Source of the DNA: an uncultured Oscillospiraceae bacterium
GTDB lineage: Bacteria; Bacillota; Clostridia; Oscillospirales; Acutalibacteraceae
NCBI GenBank assembly: GCA_910588935.1
Contig: CAJUSM010000010.1
Span: 1-53,699 of the forward strand
Length of the DNA: 53,699 nucleotides
Direction: 5' to 3'
Part shown: positions 17,014 to 26,046 of the stretch, piece by piece
Position numbering within the stretch: position 1 is the stretch's first letter
Layout of the letters: every line of letters begins with the position of its first letter
The notes under the pieces: generated by a model
What the model was told of the DNA's origin: nothing
The model's database searches: none
The model's input: the letters and a program-made list of their open reading frames with translations, nothing else
Position numbers and translations under genes: made by a program

Positions 17014-18141
17014 ATGGAATTTCTGTGGGAAGGCCTGCTGTCTATTACCTGGCAGCAGGTAGTTATGTACCTGGTGGGCGGAGTGCTCATCTGGCTGGCC
17101 ATTAAAAAGGATTACGAGCCCGCCCTTTTGCTGCCAATGGGCTTTGGCGCAATCTTGGTAAACCTGCCCCTTTCCGGGGTGCTAAACCAGACCATGCCGG
17201 GGGTGGGGGAAACCCAGGGCATTATTCAGTGGCTGTTTCAAACCGGAATAGAGGCCTCTGAGGCTTTCCCCCTGCTGCTGTTCATTGGTATTGGGGCCAT
17301 GATTGACTTTGGCCCCCTGCTGAGCAACCCCAAAATGTTCCTTTTTGGGGCGGCCGCTCAGTTTGGCATTTTTCTAACCATTGTGCTGGCAGCGGTGCTG
17401 GGCTTTGATATTCGGGACGCGGCCTCCATTGGCATTATTGGCGCGGCAGACGGGCCTACCTCCATTTTGGTAAGCCAGGTGCTGAAATCCAGCTATATTG
17501 GGGCCATTGCCGTGGCGGCCTATTCTTATATGGCACTGGTGCCCATTATTCAGCCCTTGGCCATTAAGCTGGTCACCACCAAAAAAGAGCGGGCCATTCG
17601 CATGGAGTACCGGCCCGCCGCCGTGAGCAAGACCACCCGCATTCTGTTCCCCATTATTGTCACGATTGTGGCCGGGCTGGTAGCCCCAGCCTCTGTTTCC
17701 CTGGTAGGCTTTTTGATGTTTGGCAATCTTATACGGGAGTGCGGGGTGCTGAACAGGCTCTCGGAAACCGCCCAGAACGACCTGGCCAACTTGGTCACTT
17801 TGCTGCTGGGTATTACCATCTCTTTCTCCATGCAGGCAGAGCGCTTTGTTACGGTAGAGACCCTGATGATTATGGCTTTGGGCCTTTTTGCCTTTGTGTT
17901 CGACACCATTGGGGGGGTGCTCTTTGCCAAGCTGCTAAATCTGTTTACCAAGACCAAGCTGAACCCCATGATCGGCGCGGCGGGTATTTCGGCCTTTCCC
18001 ATGTCTGCCCGGGTGGTAGAGAAAATGGGCATTGCGGAGGACAACCAGAACCACCTGCTGATGCACGCGGTGGGCGCCAATGTGTCTGGGCAGATCGCCT
18101 CTGCTGTGGCGGGAGGCATTGTACTGGGATTCTTTATGTGA
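17014..18141 (+). CDS. Na+-translocating decarboxylase beta subunit (OadB/GcdB/MmdB family)
   Basis: 375 residues of a multi-helix membrane carboxybiotin decarboxylase that couples CO2 release from carboxybiotin to Na+ export. The Na+-site motif SIGIIGAADGPTS is near residue 141, with the conserved Asp. FPLLLFIGIGAMIDFGPLL, the NDLANLVTLLLGITIS helix and the C-terminal GAAGISAFPMSARV plus HAVGANVSGQI motifs are all present. It lacks its alpha (carboxyltransferase), biotin-carrier and classical gamma partners here, so they must be encoded elsewhere. It is followed 14 bp later by a mini-protein that repeats its Na+ motif. Confidence 0.94.
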   Translation: MEFLWEGLLSITWQQVVMYLVGGVLIWLAIKKDYEPALLLPMGFGAILVNLPLSGVLNQTMPGVGETQGIIQWLFQTGIEASEAFPLLLFIGIGAMIDFGPLLSNPKMFLFGAAAQFGIFLTIVLAAVLGFDIRDAASIGIIGAADGPTSILVSQVLKSSYIGAIAVAAYSYMALVPIIQPLAIKLVTTKKERAIRMEYRPAAVSKTTRILFPIIVTIVAGLVAPASVSLVGFLMFGNLIRECGVLNRLSETAQNDLANLVTLLLGITISFSMQAERFVTVETLMIMALGLFAFVFDTIGGVLFAKLLNLFTKTKLNPMIGAAGISAFPMSARVVEKMGIAEDNQNHLLMHAVGANVSGQIASAVAGGIVLGFFM

Positions 18142-18155
18142 GAAAGGGAGGGTGA

Positions 18156-18374
18156 ATGATGAATATGTTGGGATATTTGCTGAGCGCGAGCTCCATTGGA
18201 ATTATTGGCGGGGCAGACGGGCCTACCGCGGTGTTTGTGACAACGAATATGAACATGGATAATGTGAACCAGGCCCTAAACATTATGGGCAAGGGAATGC
18301 TGGGCATTTTTGTTGTAATCGGCCTGATCGCGGTGATTGTGGCCCTGCTGACCAAGGCGGGGAACCGCAGGTAG
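18156..18374 (+). CDS. Mini-protein repeating the OadB Na+-site motif (possible small pump subunit)
   Basis: 72 residues starting at the ATGATG after AGGGAGG. The N-terminal part reads SSIGIIGGADGPTAVFVTT, nearly identical to the Na+-binding segment of OadB next door, also at nucleotide level (17428-17467 against 18191-18230). The second half is one hydrophobic helix (GMLGIFVVIGLIAVIVALLT) with a basic end, like OadG-type small subunits. It is therefore either an OadG-related subunit that has acquired part of OadB or a duplicated fragment kept in the operon. Position suggests it works with OadB; function is inferred. Confidence 0.8.
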   Translation: MMNMLGYLLSASSIGIIGGADGPTAVFVTTNMNMDNVNQALNIMGKGMLGIFVVIGLIAVIVALLTKAGNRR

Positions 18375-18423
18375 AAAACAGGACCCACCTAATTTCAGCG
18401 CGGCCCCTGTATAGGGGCAGCTT

Positions 18424-18453
18424 AGGGGCTTCACACCAGTGAGGCCCCTTTTT
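18424..18453 (+). terminator. Terminator after the oadB operon
   Basis: AGGGGCtTCAC / GTGAgGCCCCT stem with a 4-nt loop, then TTTTT. Confidence 0.8.
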
Positions 18454-18499
18454 GCAGCGCCTAAAAGAACAGCTAAGATATAGGAGAAAAAGCCTAGCT

Positions 18500-18640
18500 G
18501 AAAGATGCCGGAACGCGACATAAAAGTGTCGTCAACCTTTCCAAAGGCTGCGGAAGTTTGAGGGCGGAGCCCTCAAGGTCTTGCCGCAGGCATTAAAATA
18601 ATTAAAAAGATTCGGGATGTAATCCCGACAATCCCCCCTT
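18500..18640. repeat. Intergenic repeat-like segment
   Basis: No gene is seen in 18454-18700. The segment has the blocks gagccctCAAGGTCTTGCC (18567-18585), an AT-rich TTAAAATAATTAAAAA linker and GTAATCCCGAC (18623-18633). These match the order of blocks at 7765-7865 in another intergenic region. Two hairpin-forming blocks (TTTGAGGGC / GCCCTCAAG) sit inside. It is probably a member of a dispersed non-coding family. Confidence 0.5.
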
Positions 18641-18696
18641 TATCAAAATAGCCCCTTCGCCCAGGCCACTCCACCCCTGTTTTACGGTTTGTCCCA

Positions 18697-18737
18697 AGCG
18701 AAAAGCCCGAGGCTTTTGCCCCGGGCTTTCCGCTTGA
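18697..18737 (-). terminator. Stem-loop after htrA
   Basis: AAGCGgaAAGCCCG / CGGGCTTttCGCTT forms a strong stem 42 bp past the htrA stop. The T-run is short, so it may act as a transcript end-stabiliser as well as a terminator. Confidence 0.6.
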
Positions 18738-18778
18738 AAAAGGAGATTATGAAAAAGAAAACTTGTACGCAAATCTTA

Positions 18779-20323
18779 TTAGTTGGAGGCTCCGGTATTT
18801 GCCGAAAGGCTTAGCTCAATGGTCAGCCCTTCTTCCCCGGTAAGCACCCGGTCTACTGTAAGCGTTACCTTATCCCCTGGCTTTTTGTTTGCTAGGTAAG
18901 AGGCCACCGTGTTGGCCGAGGTAATCTGTACATCGTCAATTGCGGTAATTACGTCTGATACCTGCAGCTCAGAGTCCTTGGCGCCCTGGGTGCTTAGCTC
19001 CCGTACCAGGAAACCCTGGGGCAGGCCGTAAAAGCTGCTTACCGTCCGGTTGATATAGTCGCCCTTAATGCCCAGCATGGGCCGGTTTGTCACATAGCCG
19101 TGCTCAATAAGGTCAGATACAATGGGTTGGGCAATATCAGAAGGAATGGCAAATCCCATGCCCTCGTACTCTGTGGCCGCGATTTTAGAGGAGTTAATCC
19201 CCACCACCAGGCCGTCTTCATTTACCAGCGCGCCGCCGGAGTTGCCGGGGTTAATGGCCGCGTCGGTTTGGATGCAGTTTACAATATAGCCGGTGTCACC
19301 GTTGGTAACCGGCCGGTTTAGGGCGGAAATATGGCCAATTGTTACGCTGGAGCTAAACTGCAGGCCGCCGGGGTTGCCAATGGCCAGTACCTCGTCTGTT
19401 ACCTGCAAATCCTCCGAGCTGCCAAACTCTGCCGGAATCAGGGTGTCTTCGGTGGTTACCTTAATAACGGCCAGATCGGTTTGGGTATCTTCCCCAATGA
19501 GCTCAGCCACATAGCTTACCCCGTCAGAGGTGACCACTGTAATGTTGGTGGCCCCGTCTATAACATGCTGGTTGGTGACAATATAGGCGTCCTGCCCGTT
19601 TTTCGAAACTATTATACCAGAGCCCTCACCCACTGGGGACAGCTCGCCCTCGGATTCGCTCTCCATGGAGTAATCGCCAAAATTGCCAAACATACCAAAG
19701 CCAGGCATTTGCTGCTGTACCACCTGGTAGTTCTGCACGCACACTACTGAGGGAATCAGCTTTTGGGCTACCTCTTGGGTAGACATGCCCTCCCGGCTGA
19801 CAGTGGGGGTGGTGTTGGCAGAGCTTTCCCGCTTGTACAGGGTAAAGGCGGCGGAATCCTCCGCGCCCTCGGGGCTCTCTACATTTACCACGCCGTTCTG
19901 AATCATGGCGGCAAATATGCCTACCGAGCTAAGGGAGATCACGGCGCAGGCCATCATGGCTGCCAGAATTTTCAAAACCGTTTTCCCGGCTTTGGACTTC
20001 TTCTTTATTTTTGGAGGCTGGGGGGGCTGGACGTAGTAGCTGTTTCCAGGGTTGGTTCCGGTGCTCTGGGAGGCGGGGTAGCCATAGGTTTGGGGCTGGG
20101 CCTGCCCGCCGGGCCCCCAGCTGTAAGATTCCCCGGACTGGTTGTACTGGCTGGGAGAGGGGTAGGGGGTGTACTGGCTGTTTGTTTGGGCTGTGTACGG
20201 CGTGGCGCCAGAGCCATAGCCAGGCGCGGCAGGAGCGCTGGGCTCCTTTGGGGTGGCAGGCTCGCTGTTTTTATTTTCGTCAACTCTGTTTTCGTCCATT
20301 CTGTTTTCGTCGTTGGGATACAT
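18779..20323 (-). CDS. HtrA-like serine protease with PDZ domain, membrane anchored
   Basis: 514 residues. The N-terminal 110 are disordered cytoplasmic sequence rich in Pro, Ser, Gln and Tyr. One transmembrane helix follows (about 117-142, VLKILAAMMACAVISLSSVG). The extracellular trypsin-like domain has the triad His in TNQHVI, Asp in TQTDLAVI and Ser in GNSGGAL, then one C-terminal PDZ domain (PMLGIKGDYI to the end). This is the quality-control protease of the cell envelope, comparable to HtrA/HtrB/DegP. The ATG has GGAG upstream, and a TAATAT element lies near 20382. The gene is monocistronic between strong intergenic regions. Confidence 0.95.
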   Translation of the reverse strand: MYPNDENRMDENRVDENKNSEPATPKEPSAPAAPGYGSGATPYTAQTNSQYTPYPSPSQYNQSGESYSWGPGGQAQPQTYGYPASQSTGTNPGNSYYVQPPQPPKIKKKSKAGKTVLKILAAMMACAVISLSSVGIFAAMIQNGVVNVESPEGAEDSAAFTLYKRESSANTTPTVSREGMSTQEVAQKLIPSVVCVQNYQVVQQQMPGFGMFGNFGDYSMESESEGELSPVGEGSGIIVSKNGQDAYIVTNQHVIDGATNITVVTSDGVSYVAELIGEDTQTDLAVIKVTTEDTLIPAEFGSSEDLQVTDEVLAIGNPGGLQFSSSVTIGHISALNRPVTNGDTGYIVNCIQTDAAINPGNSGGALVNEDGLVVGINSSKIAATEYEGMGFAIPSDIAQPIVSDLIEHGYVTNRPMLGIKGDYINRTVSSFYGLPQGFLVRELSTQGAKDSELQVSDVITAIDDVQITSANTVASYLANKKPGDKVTLTVDRVLTGEEGLTIELSLSANTGASN

Positions 20324-20495
20324 AGATTAGCCGCTCCTTTCGTTGTAGGGGTTTTTCAGGTGTTCTCTCTTGGTGTGGCTATATTATCCCCCGGCAATGT
20401 GAAAATGATGTGAAGAGCAGGCGACAAAAACTTGAAAGATGAGTGGAAAGTAAGGAAAGTAGCAGGAATTGCGCCGGTTGTATTCCTGAAATTTC

Positions 20496-20524
20496 TTGAA
20501 ATTTACCCGAAATTATGTTATTAT
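20496..20524 (+). promoter_or_regulatory. Promoter of the stalk/PepSY gene
   Basis: TTGAAA (20496-20501) and TATTAT (20519-20524), 17 bp apart, in a very AT-rich stretch 66 bp before the start codon. Confidence 0.65.
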
Positions 20525-20590
20525 ATAATGTAATCTGATTTCCCTGGCCTTCGCCTAGGGGAGAGAAGCCATTTTAAAGGAGGAAACACA

Positions 20591-22312
20591 ATGCGTAAAC
20601 CATGGTCCAAGAGATTGGGAAAAATTGCCGCTCCTGTGCTTTGCGCCGTTATGCTGGCCAGCCCCTTGGCTGCCATCCCCGCGGCGGCGGTTACAGGGGT
20701 AACCGCTGTAATCCGGCCAGATATGACTATTATTATTGATGGCCAAAAGCGGAACTTTTATAATGTAAATGCCAGGCAGGTCCATCCTCTGTACTACGCG
20801 GGCTCTACTTATCTGCCTGTGCGGGCCATTGGCGAGCTTATGGGCAAAAACGTGGACTGGAACGAGGCCACCAAAACCGTTACCCTGGCAGGGCGCCGGG
20901 GCACGCCCCCGGTAAGCGGCACCCCGGATGGGGCCAGCCAGCGCCAAGATGTGGACGCCACGGTGCGGGACGACTTTACTGTGATTGTAGATGGCGCTGT
21001 GCGCAGCTTTGCCAACGCCAACGGCCGCCGGGTGTATCCCCTGCTCTATCGGGGCTCCACCTACCTGCCTGTGCGGGCCATTGGGGAGCTTATGGGCAAA
21101 GAGGTGGGGTGGAACCAGGCCACCCAAACCGTAACCCTAAGTGGCAAAACCGTAACCGATGCCGACACCTTTGGGCTGATTACCCTAGCCCAGGCCAAAG
21201 AGAAGGCTTTGGCCCACGCCGGGCTTTCTGCCAGCCAGGTTACCTTTACCAAGCAGGAGCTGGAGTGGGAGGACGGCCAAAAGGTATATGATATTGAGTT
21301 TTACACTGCCGACTACCGGGAGTATGATTACGAAATTGACGCGGTGACCGGCGCTGTGCTCCGCTTTGGCCACGAGGCGGATTCCTTTACGCCCCCCAGT
21401 GTTTCCGGGCTGATCACCGTGGAGCAGGCCGCGGCCAAGGCCTTAGACCACGCCGGGCTTTCTGCCAGCCAGGTTACCTTTACCAAGCAGGTGCTGGACC
21501 GGGAGGACGGCCGCCTGGTATATGAAATTGAGTTTTTTACCACCAGCCAGAACCGCTGGTACGAATACGAAATTGATGGGACCACCGGCGCTGTGGTTTC
21601 TTGGGAAAGCGATGGCTCCACTGCGCCCCCTTCTGGCGGGTTGATTACGGCTGAGCAGGCCAAGGCTAAGGCTCTGGCCCATGCCGGGCTTTCTGCAGAC
21701 CAGGTTACCTTTACAAAAACCGAGCTGGAGCTGGACGACGGCTGGCTTGTGTACGAGATTGAGTTTTACACCCCCAATTACCTGGGCTATGAGTACGAAA
21801 TAGGGGCGCTGGATGGCGAGATTTGGCGCTTTGACCTAGACCACACCTCTCATGTGCCGCCTATCCCCTCTGGGGTGATCTCCATAGACGAGGCCAAAGA
21901 AAAGGCCTTGGCCCATGCAGGGCTTTCTGCCAGCCAGGTAAACTTTACCAAGCAGAAGCTAGAGTGGGAGGACGGAGAACAGGTTTACGAGATTGAATTC
22001 TTTACCAAGGATTTGGTAGAATACAAGTACGAGATCCACGCCTTTACCGGCAAGGTTCTTAGCTTTGAGCAGGACGGCTCCCATGGGGGCCCCTCTGGCC
22101 CTTCCACAGGGCTGATTAGCCAGGCGCGGGCCCAGGAGATTGCCCTTTCTTTGGTGCCGGGGGCTACGGTGGGGCATATTAAAGAGATGGAGCTGGACGA
22201 GGACGACGGCAGGTATATCTATCAGCTTGAAATTGAGTACGGCCATATGGAGTACGAAATAGAGATTGACGCTGTTACCGGCGCGGTGCTGGAGTTTAAG
22301 GCGGAGGACTAA
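20591..22312 (+). CDS. Secreted protein with two stalk (copper amine oxidase N-like) domains and five PepSY-like repeats
   Basis: 573 residues with a signal peptide (cleavage near ASPLAAIPAAAV). Two stalk domains carry the duplicated STYLPVRAIGELMGK block (near residues 75 and 156). Five repeats of about 75 residues follow, each opening with GLIT-x-x-QAKxKALxHAGLSASQV and ending in a YEYEIDAxTGxVLxF strand. These are PepSY-type units. The fifth is divergent (ALSLVPGATVGHIKEMEL). PepSY domains inhibit proteases or bind envelope ligands, and stalk domains are wall-associated in Clostridia. No enzyme domain is present. Possible role: an envelope protease inhibitor, next to the HtrA gene. Confidence 0.9.
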   Translation: MRKPWSKRLGKIAAPVLCAVMLASPLAAIPAAAVTGVTAVIRPDMTIIIDGQKRNFYNVNARQVHPLYYAGSTYLPVRAIGELMGKNVDWNEATKTVTLAGRRGTPPVSGTPDGASQRQDVDATVRDDFTVIVDGAVRSFANANGRRVYPLLYRGSTYLPVRAIGELMGKEVGWNQATQTVTLSGKTVTDADTFGLITLAQAKEKALAHAGLSASQVTFTKQELEWEDGQKVYDIEFYTADYREYDYEIDAVTGAVLRFGHEADSFTPPSVSGLITVEQAAAKALDHAGLSASQVTFTKQVLDREDGRLVYEIEFFTTSQNRWYEYEIDGTTGAVVSWESDGSTAPPSGGLITAEQAKAKALAHAGLSADQVTFTKTELELDDGWLVYEIEFYTPNYLGYEYEIGALDGEIWRFDLDHTSHVPPIPSGVISIDEAKEKALAHAGLSASQVNFTKQKLEWEDGEQVYEIEFFTKDLVEYKYEIHAFTGKVLSFEQDGSHGGPSGPSTGLISQARAQEIALSLVPGATVGHIKEMELDEDDGRYIYQLEIEYGHMEYEIEIDAVTGAVLEFKAED

Positions 22313-22327
22313 GCCAAAATCCTTTTT

Positions 22328-22356
22328 GCCGCAGGCCTTTTGTGCCTGCGGCTTTT
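22328..22356 (+). terminator. Terminator after the stalk/PepSY gene
   Basis: GCCGCAGGC / GCCTGCGGC stem with a 7-nt loop and a following TTTT. Confidence 0.75.
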
Positions 22357-22637
22357 CCATGCCAAAAAGAGTTTCCATACCCCGGGCCTTCTTTGCCGTG
22401 GCCCCGCTTTTTTCGGAACGCCCTTCCTTTTTGCCGGGAGAGCCCGAACCCCAGGGCATATGGAAAATGATAGCGCCGGGGGCTGCTCTCAAAACATTTT
22501 CCGCTGTATCTGCCCTCAAAATCATCGTTTGGGCAGTCCCTTTTCGTCAAAGCTCTTGCATAAACCCCAGGGCTTTGCTATAATACAAGCATATTTCCGC
22601 GGCGCCTTTTGCCGCCCCAATAATCGGAAAGCGAGCG
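22357..22637. other. Intergenic region with promoter for the lipoprotein gene
   Basis: No gene is seen. A promoter TTGCAT (22556-22561)-17-TATAAT (22579-22584) points to the plus-strand lipoprotein at 22638. The remainder shows no recognisable RNA or repeat. Confidence 0.6.
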
Positions 22638-23957
22638 ATGACTGCAATTATGAAGAATAAACGACTTTTATCTGTTCTTGCCGCCCTACTGTTCCTTCTC
22701 ACCTTTTCAGCCTGTTCCAACGTAACCGAGCTGGTTTCCGGCACCGCCACTGGGGAGTTCCCTGTAAAGGTGAATGGTGTGACCATTGGCGCAAAGCCCC
22801 AAAAGGTGGCGGTGCTTTCTCCTAGCTTGGCCGATGTGGTTTTGGCCCTAGGCTATGAGACCCAGCTGGCTGCCGGCGGCACAGGCTGCACCCAGACCAG
22901 CCTGCGGGACCTGGACAAGGTGGAGCCTGGGGATGTAAACGCCATTATAGCCACAAACCCTGACCTGGTGCTTCTGGATCCCGCCAGCTCCGCCGGGGAG
23001 AAAGCTCTTCAGGACGCGGGGCTTACGGTGCTTAACATAGCCCCGGCGGTAGACCGGGAGGATTTTGAACGGCTGTACGCCCAGGTTTCCTCTGCCCTAA
23101 CCGGCGACGGCCCGGGCTACGACGCGGGAATTGCGGCGGCCCAAAACGTGTTTACTACCATGGATGATATTAACCGGGTGGTGCCAAGAGATAGCGTAAC
23201 CACTGGCTGCTACCTGTACACCCTGGACGGCTCGGCAGTAACAGGGGACATGCTGGGCAGCACCATTATGACCTATTCCGGAGTTACCAATGTGTTTAAC
23301 GGCCTTACAGGGGGCCAGTATGATTTTGAGTCTTTGCGTATGTCCAACCCGGACCTGATTTTTTGCCCCCCTGGGCTGAAGGAGACCATAGAAAATGATT
23401 CCCAGTTTTCCACCCTCCAGGCGGTGCGGGACGGCAAGGTGACAGAGCTGGACCCCTCGCTAATGGAGTGGCAGGGCCGCACGGTGGTAACCGCCGCCTT
23501 GGAGATTACGGGCACAGCTTTCCCGGAGCTGCTGGAGGAGAACTCTATGCGGGTAGAGGATCCGGCGGATTCCATTAACTCTGCGGTGAGCTCGGCCATT
23601 GCGGATTCTGCCCTGGAGGATGAGGAGGAGAGCTCCCAGTACCAAACCCTGCGGGAGGGGGACCAGGGAGAAGAGGTGCTGAACCTCCAGGCCAAGCTGG
23701 ATGATTTGGGCTACCTGGAAGAGGCCTATGACGGCCACTACGGCAGTGTAACAGCTCAGTCGGTAAAAGATTTCCAAAAGGCCAACGGCCTGGCGGAAAC
23801 AGGCGTGGCAGACAGCAAAACCCAAAGCCGCCTATTCTCCGACCGGGCCAAGCAGAAGCCGGAGGAGGGCTCTGCGGATGAAAGCGGGGCAGAGGCCTCG
23901 GCCAGCCCCAGCCCCAGCGCTAGCCCCAGCCCCACCCCGGAAGAAAGCCAGGAGTAA
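22638..23957 (+). CDS. Fe3+/B12-type substrate-binding lipoprotein fused to a peptidoglycan-binding domain
   Basis: 439 residues. Lipobox TFSAC makes Cys26 the lipidated residue. Residues about 45-300 resemble the BtuF/FhuD-type periplasmic binding fold (KVAVLSPSLADVVLALGYETQLAAGG, IIATNPDLVLLD, NPDLIFCPPGL). Residues about 335-400 form a PG_binding_1 domain (LREGDQGEEVLNLQAKLDDL, YDGHYGSVTAQSVKDFQ). A Ser/Pro/Ala-rich tail ends the protein. Fusing a metal or cofactor receptor to a wall-binding module is uncommon. No ABC permease or ATPase is nearby, so it may act as a sensor, scavenger or structural protein. It is monocistronic. Confidence 0.85.
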   Translation: MTAIMKNKRLLSVLAALLFLLTFSACSNVTELVSGTATGEFPVKVNGVTIGAKPQKVAVLSPSLADVVLALGYETQLAAGGTGCTQTSLRDLDKVEPGDVNAIIATNPDLVLLDPASSAGEKALQDAGLTVLNIAPAVDREDFERLYAQVSSALTGDGPGYDAGIAAAQNVFTTMDDINRVVPRDSVTTGCYLYTLDGSAVTGDMLGSTIMTYSGVTNVFNGLTGGQYDFESLRMSNPDLIFCPPGLKETIENDSQFSTLQAVRDGKVTELDPSLMEWQGRTVVTAALEITGTAFPELLEENSMRVEDPADSINSAVSSAIADSALEDEEESSQYQTLREGDQGEEVLNLQAKLDDLGYLEEAYDGHYGSVTAQSVKDFQKANGLAETGVADSKTQSRLFSDRAKQKPEEGSADESGAEASASPSPSASPSPTPEESQE

Positions 23958-24198
23958 GGCCTCTCTGAATGGCTGTGCCGCTGTAGAAACGTACCGAACT
24001 TTCATGGCAAGGCTGTGGGAAACATCCTTGCCAATAGGCAAAGCCAATTTGCAAGCTTGCCGGCGTTGCCCAAAAAATGAAAGGGTTCTTATAAAAGGTA
24101 TTAACCATACAGCGGTATCTTCGTGCTTCAATAACAGTATGTCACTTTTCGAAAAGAAGACCGGCATGGCCAGTGCATAAGTTTGGAGGAATGAGAAC

Positions 24199-24630
24199 TT
24201 GGAAAACCCGGGATATTCTATGCTGTGGTATTGGCTGGCCTATTTCATTGTAACAGCCATAGGCATTTTGCACACTATTTTTAATATTACCGTACTGCAC
24301 ATGAAGTCCATGAAAGAAAGCGATGGCATGGGCGAAGGATATGAAAAGACAAAGCCTTGGCATCCTCTATACAATATTATTGTATTCCCTACTTTTGCCT
24401 ATTTTTACCTAGGGGGATTGGAGGCGGTTACTTTCTCAAACGTTTTGGCGGTCTCGCTTATTTGGGGCACGCTGACCATTGTGATTGATTTAATTGGCTG
24501 GGTGATCATACCCCATCCCTGGGCCTTAAGCTTTCGGGAATTTTATATTGATTACCAACCCTGGATTACACTGATATACGTGACGATCTATGCCAGCCCA
24601 TGGATTGCCTATGGAGTTATGGCGGTGTAA
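24199..24630 (+). CDS. Small integral membrane protein of unknown function
   Basis: 143 residues starting at TTG, 9 nt after a GGAGG. Four hydrophobic segments are visible (near residues 9-32, 57-76, 80-103 and 121-142), with charged HMKSMKESDGMGEGYEKTKPWHP in between. No family is recognised. Base composition is more AT-rich than the neighbours, possibly reflecting acquisition. It ends 36 bp before the MATE gene and may be co-transcribed with it. Confidence 0.7.
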   Translation: MENPGYSMLWYWLAYFIVTAIGILHTIFNITVLHMKSMKESDGMGEGYEKTKPWHPLYNIIVFPTFAYFYLGGLEAVTFSNVLAVSLIWGTLTIVIDLIGWVIIPHPWALSFREFYIDYQPWITLIYVTIYASPWIAYGVMAV

Positions 24631-24666
24631 TCGTCCTGGGCATTCTCCTAGAAACGGAGGTATACC

Positions 24667-26046
24667 ATGCTTCTGACAAAGGATAAATCCTTCTATAAAA
24701 CCCTAATCGCTCTGGCCATCCCCATCTCTCTGCAAAACCTGATTACCTTTGCCGTGGGCTTTGCAGATAACCTGATGATCGGCCGGCTGGGGGACAACGC
24801 CATCTCCGGCGTCTATGTGGGCAACCAAATGCAAACCCTAATTCAAATGTTCATCGCCGGCGTGGAAGGGGCTATCCTAATTCTCTCTGCCCAGTATTGG
24901 GGAAAAAAAGATACCGGCAGCATCCGCAAGGTGGTTTCTATTGGCATAAGGTTTGCCTTTTTCATTGGCCTTGCGGTTTCCCTGGCCACAGTGCTGTTCC
25001 CCTCCGCTATCATCAATCTGTTTACCAAAGAGTCTGGCGTAATTGCCGAGGGCGCGGCTTACCTGCAGATTGTAGGGGTAGCCTATCTGTTTTTCAGCAT
25101 TTCTCAGGTTATGATCGCCTCTATGCGCAGTGTGGAGACAGCGAAAATTGGCCTGTACATATCCATTATGGCCCTTGTGGTGAATGTCTCTCTCAACTAC
25201 ATCCTGATCTTTGGCAAGCTGGGCCTGCCCGCCTTGGGTGTAAAGGGCGCGGCCATTGCCACAGTGATTTCTCGGGTGCTGGAGGCCCTGACAAGCGTAA
25301 TTTACGTGCTGGCCATAGACCGGAAGCTGCGCTTTGGTTTTCGGGATTTGCTGCGCACAGACAGCCAGCTGCTGCGGGACTTTCTCCGCTATGGCCTGCC
25401 GGTAATGGGCGGGCAGATTGTGTGGGCCATTAACAACCTGATGAATACCAAGATTATGGGCTCTTACACTGCCGGGGTGCTGGCGGCGGTGAGCATTACA
25501 GGGATGCTGCACAACCTTATTTATGTGTGGATGAACGGCCTCTCTTCGGCGGTGGGCATTATCACCGGCAAAACCGTAGGGGCCGGGCAGTACGAAAAGA
25601 TGAAGGAGTACGCAAAAACCGTCCAGCTGATCTTTTTAGGGGTGGGCCTGCTTTCCGGGGCCCTGGTGCTCCTGTTCCGAGATGGCTTTATCTCCCTGTA
25701 CAACGCCACCCCTGAGGCGATGGCGTACTCCCGGCAGTTTATCAACGTGATTTCTGTTACCATTATTGGCACCTGCTATCAGGCGGCCTGCCTGTTTGGG
25801 CTGGTTAAGTCTGGAGGAGATATCTCCTTTGTGTTTAAGAACGATACCATTTTCGTCTTTCTGGTGGTGATCCCCTCTGCTCTAATCTGCCAGCGGCTGG
25901 GGGCCCCGGTATGGATGGTGTTTGCGGCGCTGAAGTGTGACCAGATTCTAAAATGCTTTGTGGCGGTGGTGAAAATCAACCGCTTTAACTGGATGAAGAA
26001 CCTGACCCGGGACAGTCAGGAGGAAACCGCCTATGAAAAAGTCTAG
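24667..26046 (+). CDS. MATE-family multidrug/cation antiporter
   Basis: 459 residues with twelve predicted helices in two repeats. The N-terminus ALAIPISLQNLITFAVGFADNLMIGRLG and QMQTLIQMFIAGVEGAILILSAQYWGKKD are characteristic MATE blocks; the second half mirrors them (LPVMGGQIVWAINNLMNTKIMG). It exports drugs or metabolites using a Na+ or H+ gradient. The Na+ pump gene oadB in this window suggests a Na+ gradient exists, but the coupling ion cannot be told here. Its last 14 bp overlap the next gene. Confidence 0.95.
   Translation: MLLTKDKSFYKTLIALAIPISLQNLITFAVGFADNLMIGRLGDNAISGVYVGNQMQTLIQMFIAGVEGAILILSAQYWGKKDTGSIRKVVSIGIRFAFFIGLAVSLATVLFPSAIINLFTKESGVIAEGAAYLQIVGVAYLFFSISQVMIASMRSVETAKIGLYISIMALVVNVSLNYILIFGKLGLPALGVKGAAIATVISRVLEALTSVIYVLAIDRKLRFGFRDLLRTDSQLLRDFLRYGLPVMGGQIVWAINNLMNTKIMGSYTAGVLAAVSITGMLHNLIYVWMNGLSSAVGIITGKTVGAGQYEKMKEYAKTVQLIFLGVGLLSGALVLLFRDGFISLYNATPEAMAYSRQFINVISVTIIGTCYQAACLFGLVKSGGDISFVFKNDTIFVFLVVIPSALICQRLGAPVWMVFAALKCDQILKCFVAVVKINRFNWMKNLTRDSQEETAYEKV

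Noticed and set aside
16833..17105. 90-codon ORF overlapping the start of oadB
   Set aside because: No RBS; it runs out of frame into oadB, whose start is clear from GAGAGGAAG and homology.
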